From Terriglobia bacterium (GTDB lineage Bacteria > Acidobacteriota > Terriglobia > Bryobacterales > UBA6623): a stretch of 64,000 nucleotides of DNA. Location: the NCBI GenBank assembly GCA_009841225.1, contig VXMF01000002.1, forward strand, positions 191,426 through 255,425, in the 5' to 3' direction. Below, one piece after another: positions 36,014-43,161 of the stretch (position 1 is the first letter of the stretch; each line of letters starts with the position of its first letter). Position numbers and translations under genes: made by a program. The notes below the pieces were generated by a model, which worked only from the letters and a program-made list of their open reading frames with translations, did no database searches and was not told the origin of the DNA.

Positions 36014-37357
36014 ATGACCAAACCAGATCAGTTCACTCGCAGATCCTTCATCTCGTCCGCCGCATCGACGTCGCTTGGAATCACCATCGTGCCGGCTTCC
36101 GTGCTGGCAAAGCCCGCTCCCAGCGACCGCCTGAATTTCGGGCACATCGGCCTTGGGGGCCGCGGGAGGCGATTCCTCAGGCCGCTGTCGCGAGTGGACC
36201 AGAAGGTTGTGCCTTGGGAAAACCTCGGCGGTGGCGGCGACCGCTACATGCGCCCCGCTCTTTCCACTGCGCTGTGCGACGTGGACTCTAGCCGACTCGA
36301 CATGTCGGCCACCATGGTCGGCGGTCGACCGCGCTTGTTCAAGGACTTCAGGCGCATGCTCGAGCTGAAAGACCTCGACGCTGTCTTCATCGCCTCGCCC
36401 GACCACTGGCACGCCCTGATGACCATCATGGCCTGCCAGGCCGGCAAGGACGTATACGTTGAAAAGCCCGCCGCCAAGACCGTGGAAGAAGGCCGCGCGA
36501 TGGTCACTGCGGCCGAGCGCTACGGGCGTGTCGTGCAGGTGGGCTCGCAGGGCCGTTCCCAAGAAGCCGCCTACTACGCCAAGAACTACATCAATAACGG
36601 GCAGATCGGAACCGTTTCGGAGGTCAAGTGCTGGCACTACGAAAACCCGCGCGGCACTTGGACACCGGACGAGGAGGCACCCTCGGGGCTGGACTACGAC
36701 AAGTGGATCGGGCCGGCCCGGGAGGTTCCGTACAACAAGACCCGCACACACGGCAGTTTTCGCTGGATGCTGGACTTCGGAGGCGGCCAGATCCGGGACC
36801 GCGGCGCTCATGTGATGAGCGTGGCCCAATGGATCATGAACGCCGACAACACCGGCCCGGTCAGCGTGGAGGCCACTGGCGAGCCGCACCATGGCGGAAT
36901 CTACGACACGCCGATGCACATGACCGTGACCTACCAGTACAAGGATCCCGACTGGACCCTGATCTGGGCTCAGCCTGGCGAGCCATCGCAGGAGCTTGAT
37001 GCGCGCTACGGCGCAGTGTATTGGGGCGACAAGGGCCACTTGACCGTGACCTACGGCGACCGCAACACGACCGCCACGGAGCAGCAGGCCCTAGAGTTCG
37101 AGACGCCCTACGGTGGGGTCGAAGTGTTCAAGAGTCCCGGGCACGGCGAGAACTTCGAAGACTGCATCATGTCCCGCGAAAAGCCCATCATGGACATCGA
37201 GTCCGCGCACCGCGTGTCGATCTTGTGCATTCTCGGCAACATCTCCTACCGGTTGCGTCGCAAGCTCGACTGGGACCCGGTCAACGAGCGCGTGCGCAAC
37301 GACGAGGAAGCCAACCGCATGTTGAGCCGCCCGGGCCGCGGGCCTTGGCACCTGTAG
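36014..37357 (+). CDS. Exported Gfo/Idh/MocA-family oxidoreductase 2
   Basis: A 447-residue protein with a Tat-type signal peptide (FTRRSFISSAASTSLGI, cleavage near residue 36). The Rossmann part begins LNFGHIGLGGRGRRF, and the conserved EKP motif is in VYVEKPAAKTVEEGRAM, followed by VVQVGSQGRSQEAAYYAK. The C-terminal half (DYDKWIGPAREVPYNKTRTHGSF) resembles the first oxidoreductase in this window. It is probably a periplasmic NAD-containing enzyme for sugar or polyol derivatives; the substrate is not known. The HEAT-repeat gene starts 11 bases after its stop, so the two are co-transcribed. Confidence 0.87.
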   Translation: MTKPDQFTRRSFISSAASTSLGITIVPASVLAKPAPSDRLNFGHIGLGGRGRRFLRPLSRVDQKVVPWENLGGGGDRYMRPALSTALCDVDSSRLDMSATMVGGRPRLFKDFRRMLELKDLDAVFIASPDHWHALMTIMACQAGKDVYVEKPAAKTVEEGRAMVTAAERYGRVVQVGSQGRSQEAAYYAKNYINNGQIGTVSEVKCWHYENPRGTWTPDEEAPSGLDYDKWIGPAREVPYNKTRTHGSFRWMLDFGGGQIRDRGAHVMSVAQWIMNADNTGPVSVEATGEPHHGGIYDTPMHMTVTYQYKDPDWTLIWAQPGEPSQELDARYGAVYWGDKGHLTVTYGDRNTTATEQQALEFETPYGGVEVFKSPGHGENFEDCIMSREKPIMDIESAHRVSILCILGNISYRLRRKLDWDPVNERVRNDEEANRMLSRPGRGPWHL

Positions 37358-37368
37358 AGGACAGTGCG

Positions 37369-38448
37369 ATGACAAGCCAACTCAGATCCAGCAGCAACGG
37401 AGAAAACAGCGCGATGACAGACGCATCCACGAAGCACACCGCCTCCGCAATAGCGGCGGGGCTGGCCACGGCCGCGATGGCGGGTTCTGCCGAGGCGGCC
37501 GAGGCCGAGGACAAGTTCCTGGCGGGTATCCGAAGCGATGACGAGGACGAAAACTATGCGGCTTGGTCCACCGCCGATCAGGTCGATCCCAGCGTCATAC
37601 CAGCGCTGGCCGAGCTGCTCACGTCGAAGAAGCTGAATGTTCGCAAGGGCGCAGAGGAGGCGCTCAAGAACATAGTGCATTCGGTCGGCAAGGTAATCAA
37701 CGCATCGTCATTGGGTGCGAACACCGGTCGTCCAGACGACCCGGGACGAATGGATCCGCGCCAGACAGTCGTCATGCAGCTGCACTCGGTAATCTCCGGC
37801 AAGGGCAGCGAGACGGCGAAGACTACTGCCCTCCGCCATCTGTCGCTGATCGGCACAACTGATGATGTAGGCAGATTCGCGCCCCTGCTCCATGACGCCC
37901 GGCTGAGGGAGGAGGCTGCGTTTTGCTTGGAAAGGATTCCCGGCAAGGCGTCGGAGGAGGCCTTGCTGGCCGCCCTGCCTTCCGCGGCAGACGATTTCAA
38001 GCCGCGCATTCTGGCCGCGCTGGGACACCGCCAAGCGGACGAGGCAGCAGGTGCGGCCATCGAGGCGATGCGCTCTTCCGACAGCACATTGGCCATGGCT
38101 GGCATGAAGGCGTGGGCAAGGATTGGCACGTCCGGAGGGATGGATGTCACCTTCCCTGAGACCGATAGCCTCAGCGAGTGGCAGACGATCGAGTTTGACG
38201 ACAGCCAGCTCCGGTACGCAGACGCGCAACTCGACCGGGGGAATGCGGACGAAGCCCAAGCGATCTACATGGAGGCCTTGGGGCGCGAGGAAGAGCACTT
38301 GCAGTGCGCCGCGATCATCGGCCTCGCCAACGTCGCAAGCGCCGAAGCGGCCGCCGCGATCTACCCCAAGCTTTCCAGCGATGACAACACTGTGCGGCTG
38401 ACCGCGCGGCAGGCTTGGAACAGGCTGGCTGGGGGTGATGATTCTTAG
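37369..38448 (+). CDS. HEAT-like repeat protein
   Basis: A 359-residue protein. The start at 37369 is preferred: GAGG lies 8 bases upstream and the ATG is 11 bases after the oxidoreductase stop. An alanine-rich segment (ASAIAAGLATAAMAGSAEAA) follows, which may be a weak signal. The body contains alpha-helical repeats of the HEAT type: VIPALAELLTSKKLNVRKGAEEALKN, DVGRFAPLLHDARLREEAAFCLERI and AIIGLANVASAEAAAAIYPKL. Such repeats bind proteins. The tight link to the second oxidoreductase suggests it helps that enzyme, for example as a binding partner, which is inference only. Confidence 0.8.
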   Translation: MTSQLRSSSNGENSAMTDASTKHTASAIAAGLATAAMAGSAEAAEAEDKFLAGIRSDDEDENYAAWSTADQVDPSVIPALAELLTSKKLNVRKGAEEALKNIVHSVGKVINASSLGANTGRPDDPGRMDPRQTVVMQLHSVISGKGSETAKTTALRHLSLIGTTDDVGRFAPLLHDARLREEAAFCLERIPGKASEEALLAALPSAADDFKPRILAALGHRQADEAAGAAIEAMRSSDSTLAMAGMKAWARIGTSGGMDVTFPETDSLSEWQTIEFDDSQLRYADAQLDRGNADEAQAIYMEALGREEEHLQCAAIIGLANVASAEAAAAIYPKLSSDDNTVRLTARQAWNRLAGGDDS

Positions 38449-38608
38449 GCCGTCGAGACGCGGACAGTCGCGAAACAAGCGATCAGGCACAGCGAACCAC
38501 GAAAGCCGTCCCTACCGCCGGTCGGGTTCTCGCATGGGTCTTCAGTGATCGCTGTTCCCTGTCCGCCGACAGCGCACTGGTTCCGCGAGGCCGTGCGAAC
38601 AGAAGTCC

Positions 38609-38974
38609 ATGGATGGGGGAGTCGCGATCTTCAACGAGGCCTCCAAGTGGTCGCTGGCCAATCTCGCCCGGATCGCGTCTGAGCCTCTCCGCGCGGCAGG
38701 TGTAAAGCGTGCCGTTGCCTTCGGCTCCTACGCTCGCGGCGTGGCTGACGCCTGGTCTGATCTCGATCTCGTCGTTGTGATGGAAACGGAGCTCCCAAAA
38801 CTGGAACGAGGTCGGCTGCTCGGTGATCGGTACGATGCGTTACCGGTGTCCCTGGACGTCCTCGTCTTCACGCCCGCCGAGTTTGAACAAGGGCTTCAAG
38901 GGGATCTTGATGTCTTTGCAGCCATCGCAACAGAGGGGATAGCCGGCTTCCCACTGGGGCCTGACGTCAGATGA
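38609..38974 (+). CDS. MNT-type nucleotidyltransferase (antitoxin-like)
   Basis: A 121-residue protein with the minimal nucleotidyltransferase fold. The catalytic motif GSx10DxD is intact: GSYARGVADAWSDLDLVV, with G39, S40, D51 and D53. In MNT/HEPN pairs the nucleotidyltransferase adds AMP to the HEPN partner and blocks it. The ATGA overlap (38971-38974) with the downstream HEPN gene supports such a pair. The upstream 160 bases hold no obvious promoter. Confidence 0.85.
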   Translation: MDGGVAIFNEASKWSLANLARIASEPLRAAGVKRAVAFGSYARGVADAWSDLDLVVVMETELPKLERGRLLGDRYDALPVSLDVLVFTPAEFEQGLQGDLDVFAAIATEGIAGFPLGPDVR

Positions 38975-39477
38975 GAGCCTCCGACGACTCTTCGCGCGGA
39001 TGGCTCAACACCGCCCGCAGGGATCTCGACTATGCCCGGTTTGCCGCTGATGCCGGGTTCCACGCTCACGCCTGTTTCAATGCCCACCAAGCCGCCGAGA
39101 AGGCGGTCAAAGCTGTCCACTATGCCAAAGGAGCGCGAATGGTCCTTGGCCACGGTATCCGGCAGCTCATCGAAAACCTGGACACTCCTAGCCTTGCGGC
39201 ATTGCTCTCGGCAGCACGCCAACTGGACCTGTACTACGTCCCCTCGCGCTATCCCATCGAACCGGTTGACGGAACGCCCGACGAGGCATTTTCTACGGAC
39301 CAGTCATCTACAGCGCTCGGCCTTGCAAGCGACATTGTTGGAGCAGCTGCTCACATCATTGATGAGCTGGCGACGGATGATCAGGGCAGCGGGCTTGCCG
39401 AGGTGCGTCTGACACACGCCGCCAGGGAAAGAACCCAACGGTTATCGCCGCGGCGCTTTCACCCTGCGACAGGGTAG
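38971..39477 (+). CDS. HEPN-domain protein (partner of the MNT protein)
   Basis: A 168-residue all-alpha protein of the HEPN family: RGWLNTARRDLDYARFAAD, then CFNAHQAAEKAVKAVHYAKG and LDLYYVPSRYP. In toxin members an R-x4-6-H motif in the last helix makes the RNase site. I do not find it there; the only match is RMVLGH at residues 56-61, between helices 2 and 3, which is not the usual place. It may therefore be an inactive or differently acting member. The last ~30 residues are basic and appear to be an extension. The 3' end overlaps the convergent ABC permease gene by 19 bases. Confidence 0.82.
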   Translation: MRASDDSSRGWLNTARRDLDYARFAADAGFHAHACFNAHQAAEKAVKAVHYAKGARMVLGHGIRQLIENLDTPSLAALLSAARQLDLYYVPSRYPIEPVDGTPDEAFSTDQSSTALGLASDIVGAAAHIIDELATDDQGSGLAEVRLTHAARERTQRLSPRRFHPATG

Positions 39478-40889
39478 CGGCGCAATGCGAATATTGACCG
39501 GCCGAAGAGACAGGCCGCTACGAGCAGAATGACCAGCGAGGCTCCGCCTACGCGGCTAGCGACGATGTTGGCAGGCTCGCGCTGGTAGACGAAGCGCGGC
39601 AACTGGTCGAGGCCCGCCGCTGTGAATTCGGCGCGCCGGTAGACCTGGGGCAAAAAGTGCGCCTTCCACTCGCTGGCGAAGCGCTCGGTTTCGCGCTGAA
39701 AATGCGCGTGGCGCGCGTAGCTGGTCCCGGCAAGATCGTTCAGCGACTGCTGCGTCAGCACAGCAGGGGACAGATACTGCAGATCGGACACGACCGCCTG
39801 CTGACCGCGAATCTGAGCCTCGAAGCGACCGCTGAGGGGAGCGATCAGCTTGGAGACTTCTTCCTCGACGACGTACTTGCGCGAATAGTAGTCGCCCGCG
39901 TCGATCTCACCCTCGGGAGCCAGCTCCGGATGATCGGCGAAATAGGCGCCCAGAAGTTGCGCGCCGCGGGCCGATGCGTCTTGGGTTGCGGTGCGAACGC
40001 TCTGGATCATCTCAACGCGCGAGGGAACGGGATAGAGCGTCGAGGCGACCAGTGCGACCGTGGACGGAATCACCAGCGCCAATACCAGCCACGCCCCGGC
40101 CAGCACCATCGCGTTCGTCGCCGAACCGCGTCCGAACGAGTTGACCAGCAGTGCCAGGCTGAACCAGAACACTCCGTAAACGGCCGTGACGCCAAAGAAG
40201 CCAGCCAAGGCGGCGGCCGCGCCGGGCGAGCCGAGATCGACGCCGGCGGCCAGCGCTCCCAACAAGGTGAAGACGCAGGTCAGCCCGAAGGCGAGCGCCC
40301 CGCGCACCAAGATCTTCGCCGCCGCCACGTGGGCGAGTGACACTGGTTGCGACAGCGTCAGGGCAAGCGTTCCGTTCTCCTTCTCTCCCGAGAGCAGGTT
40401 GTAGCTCAGTGCCAGAATCACGAGCGGGTACAAGAACACGATCACGAACGCGACGTCGAAGCTTCCAGTCAGCAGGTTGGCAGGATTCTCGAGCTCGTCG
40501 CCGGCGAACAGCGCCTCGCGGCTGTCGAGGGTCACTTTGTAGTAGCTCGGAAGCAGATCGCTCTGCCCCACGGACAGCGGCGCCAACGGGGCTCGGGGAA
40601 GCAAGGCGTAGGGGGCGGCGAAAGTCTGACCGACCTGAGCGGGATTGCGCGGATTGAAGAAGCGTCGCACGGCCGTCCCGGGGGTCTCGAGCAGCTTGGC
40701 GCGCGTGTCGGCGATGCGCTCCTGCTGCTCGGTCATCAGTTCGCCTTGCCGATCGACTTGGAGGGCCGACCAGCGCGCCCCGTTGAAGGCGCCGAAGAAC
40801 AGCACCGAGGCGAGCAGCGCCGCGACCGCCCAGAGCGTTCGGTCCGCGGCCAAGCCGCGCCATTCGTTGCGCGAGACTTGTCTGAGCAT
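39459..40889 (-). CDS. ABC-2 type permease, DUF3526-like, subunit 2
   Basis: A 476-residue membrane protein. ATG 40889 has GGAGG upstream and follows the stop of the other permease by 2 bases; an open frame reaching 41042 lies inside that other gene and is not used. It has an N-terminal helix (TLWAVAALLASVLFFGAF), then a large extracytoplasmic loop (~50-170) and a block of five or six helices (FVIVFLYPLVILALSYNLL to VLALVIPSTVALVAS), a second large loop, and a final helix. GEKENGTLALTLSQPVS is typical of NosY/ABC-2 permeases. The exported substrate is unknown; its position beside metal genes suggests a link to metal stress, by inference. Confidence 0.82.
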   Translation of the reverse strand: MLRQVSRNEWRGLAADRTLWAVAALLASVLFFGAFNGARWSALQVDRQGELMTEQQERIADTRAKLLETPGTAVRRFFNPRNPAQVGQTFAAPYALLPRAPLAPLSVGQSDLLPSYYKVTLDSREALFAGDELENPANLLTGSFDVAFVIVFLYPLVILALSYNLLSGEKENGTLALTLSQPVSLAHVAAAKILVRGALAFGLTCVFTLLGALAAGVDLGSPGAAAALAGFFGVTAVYGVFWFSLALLVNSFGRGSATNAMVLAGAWLVLALVIPSTVALVASTLYPVPSRVEMIQSVRTATQDASARGAQLLGAYFADHPELAPEGEIDAGDYYSRKYVVEEEVSKLIAPLSGRFEAQIRGQQAVVSDLQYLSPAVLTQQSLNDLAGTSYARHAHFQRETERFASEWKAHFLPQVYRRAEFTAAGLDQLPRFVYQREPANIVASRVGGASLVILLVAACLFGRSIFALRRYPVAG

Positions 40890-40891
40890 GG

Positions 40892-42307
40892 CTAGATAGC
40901 CTCCATGCGGAGGGCACCCCGCCAAGCCCACACTCCGGCGGCTAGGAACCACGCCAGCAGCGCGGCCAAAGAGGCAGACTCGCCCGCCAAGGCCCAGCCG
41001 GCATCGGGCGCGTCGTAAGCGAATGCCGGCGTCTCCGCCCAAAACGCCTCCGTCTGGGTATAGCCAAAGCCCTGCGGGCCCGCGTTGTCGCGCAGATCAG
41101 CGTTCAGGAAGGTAACCAGTTCGCGGCGGTACAGCTCGGACTGCTCGGCAAATCGTCGGAAATGCGAGAAGTCTGTGCCGGCCAGCGCCATGGAAAGCGA
41201 CCGAACGGCCAGAATCGGTGCCACAAAGCCAGCCTTCTGGCGCAGCCCGTCCTGGGCCTCGAACTGATCCCACAGGCGGGCGTAGTGGCGGTCGAAGAAC
41301 TGGTTCGCGTACTCTTCGCTGACGTCGAGGCGCCATCCGTTGTAGTTGATCGGCAGGTCCTCTACGCGCTCAGCCTCGTACTCGGCGAGCAACTCCGTCT
41401 TGCGGAGCTCTAGGTAGTCGTCGTAATTCACGTCTTGGATGCCGCCGTCCCGGTCTTCCGCTAAGGCTGCGGCGAACTCGTGCGCCGAAGGCGTGGGATG
41501 CAGGCTGCGAGCGAGGTCCGTGGCCGCCCGAGGCGCCATCAGACAGACGAACACCCAAACCGCGAGCAGGGTGACCAAGGCGAACTGGGCGGACCGCGCC
41601 CGCGCCGAGACCGCCAGCGTGACTCCGACGAACGAGCCTAGGTAGATCAGGTAGGCCCCCGCCATCGCCAAGGCGCGCAACAGGCCGCCCGAGGCCGCGT
41701 CAGCCTGCGCGGAAGCGAGCGCCGCCGAGCCGAGCAACGTCGCCGGCACGAGCAGCAAGCCCAGCGCGGCCGCGACACCCAAGGCCTTTCCGAGCGCGAG
41801 GTCCCGCCGCCTGACGCCCAGGCTCAACAGTTGCCGCAATGTCCCCGACTCGCGCTCCCCGGCGAACGTCGAGAACGCGAGCAGGATGATCAACAGGGGA
41901 ATCAGCAACTGCAGCACCGCAGCGGCGGTCAACTCGCCGAAGCGCTGCAGCGTGTTGCCGTCCCGTGCCGGACGGTAAAGAAACTGGTTCTGCTTGTGCC
42001 CTTCGAGAAATACCGTGACGCCGGTGTAGGCTTCCGTGCCGGGATCGAAGAACGCGAGGCGTCCGGTCGGCTTGAAGGCGTAGACCCCGTAGTGCGCGGC
42101 TGAATGGGGGTTCTTCTCCCCTTGCGACTCCCAAATCTGACGCTCTTGGGCAATTGCGGTCTGGTGCGCCTCAGTCACCTCGCCGTGACGCTGCCAGCCC
42201 AACCCAAGCGAGGTCAGCAGGAGCGCAAGCACGATGCCTCCGGCGATCCGGAAGCGCCCGTCGCGGGCCATCTCGACGAATTCCTTGCGTGCGATGCGAA
42301 GCAGCAT
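40892..42307 (-). CDS. ABC-2 type permease, DUF3526-like, subunit 1
   Basis: A 471-residue membrane protein that shares the plan of the downstream permease: N-terminal helix (FRIAGGIVLALLLTSLGLG), a large loop, a helical core (LQLLIPLLIILLAFSTFAGERESGTL and onward), another large loop, and a C-terminal helix (LLAWFLAAGVWAW). The GERESGTLRQLLSLGV motif marks ABC-2 permeases. The two half-size permeases probably form a heterodimer with the ATPase encoded upstream, 14 bases away. Both loops are predicted to face the periplasm and are large enough to contact a partner. Confidence 0.82.
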   Translation of the reverse strand: MLLRIARKEFVEMARDGRFRIAGGIVLALLLTSLGLGWQRHGEVTEAHQTAIAQERQIWESQGEKNPHSAAHYGVYAFKPTGRLAFFDPGTEAYTGVTVFLEGHKQNQFLYRPARDGNTLQRFGELTAAAVLQLLIPLLIILLAFSTFAGERESGTLRQLLSLGVRRRDLALGKALGVAAALGLLLVPATLLGSAALASAQADAASGGLLRALAMAGAYLIYLGSFVGVTLAVSARARSAQFALVTLLAVWVFVCLMAPRAATDLARSLHPTPSAHEFAAALAEDRDGGIQDVNYDDYLELRKTELLAEYEAERVEDLPINYNGWRLDVSEEYANQFFDRHYARLWDQFEAQDGLRQKAGFVAPILAVRSLSMALAGTDFSHFRRFAEQSELYRRELVTFLNADLRDNAGPQGFGYTQTEAFWAETPAFAYDAPDAGWALAGESASLAALLAWFLAAGVWAWRGALRMEAI

Positions 42308-42321
42308 GATTGGTCGTTCTC

Positions 42322-43026
42322 CTATCCGCGCATGTGTTCGAGGTAGAGGCGCTCGAGATCGGCGTGGCCGATCTCCTCGGCGGCGAGCTGCTCGACGAGG
42401 CGGCCCTGCTTCATGATCCCGATGTGGGTACCCGTTTCCTTGGCGCGGAACAGGTCGTGGGTCGCCATCAGGACCGCCACGCCTTCTCCCCGCAGCCGCT
42501 CGAGCAACTCGGAGAACTCGTTCGACGCCTTGGGGTCAAGCCCCGAGGTCGGCTCGTCCAAGAGCAGCGCCCCGGCTCGCTTGGCGACAGCAATGACGAT
42601 GCCGACCTTCTGGCGCATGCCCTTGCTGTAGCCCGAGACACGCTGCTCGATCGCCTCTCGGGGCAGCCCGGACTGAAGCAGCAGCTGCCGGAGCTGGTCC
42701 CGTGAGGTGTCTTCGCGACCCGCGAGTGCGGTGAAATACTCGACGTTTTCGAGACCGGAAAGATTGCGGTAGAGCATGACCTGTTCCGGAATGTAGGCCA
42801 GGCGCTTCTTGGTTTCGAGCGGATGCTCGGCGACGTCCATTCCGTCCACAAGCGCCTGCCCCGCCGAAGCCTCGATGAAGTTCAGGAACAGATTGATCGT
42901 CGTCGTCTTGCCCGCTCCGTTCGCGCCGAGCAGGCAGAAGATCTGGCCCGGTTCGATCAGCAGGTCCAGAGAGTCCAATGCGCGGACGCCGTTGTAGGAT
43001 TTCGATAGGCTGATCGCTTGGAGCAT
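42322..43026 (-). CDS. ABC-2 transporter ATPase subunit
   Basis: A 234-residue ATPase with Walker A GANGAGKTT (34-42), an IPEQ-type Q-loop (AYIPEQVMLYRNLSG), a signature YSKGMRQKVGI instead of LSGGQ, and Walker B ALLLDEPTSGLDP. The S-K-G-M form is common among NatA/NosF-like ATPases that drive ABC-2 permeases. It is the first gene of a three-gene operon with the two DUF3526 permeases. The promoter should lie in the 135 bases upstream, between this gene and the P-type ATPase 3' end; none is obvious. Confidence 0.9.
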   Translation of the reverse strand: MLQAISLSKSYNGVRALDSLDLLIEPGQIFCLLGANGAGKTTTINLFLNFIEASAGQALVDGMDVAEHPLETKKRLAYIPEQVMLYRNLSGLENVEYFTALAGREDTSRDQLRQLLLQSGLPREAIEQRVSGYSKGMRQKVGIVIAVAKRAGALLLDEPTSGLDPKASNEFSELLERLRGEGVAVLMATHDLFRAKETGTHIGIMKQGRLVEQLAAEEIGHADLERLYLEHMRG

Positions 43027-43161
43027 TGCGAATCTCGACGCGCCTCAAAGACCCTAGAGTGAGCGTAACGAGGTATTTCCGAGACCTCCAAGCTTTTTGG
43101 GCTGACGGGCGGTTTCGGGCGTTGAACGGGCGGCCCAGCCGCGGCGAGCGGTCACCCGGCG

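Noticed and set aside
37021..37368. In-frame extension of the HEAT-repeat gene upstream of 37369
   Set aside because: It lies inside the oxidoreductase gene, reads arginine-rich, and a ribosome site favours the ATG at 37369.
40890..41042. Upstream extension of the second ABC permease
   Set aside because: It overlaps the end of the first permease; ATG 40889 with GGAGG upstream is the natural start.
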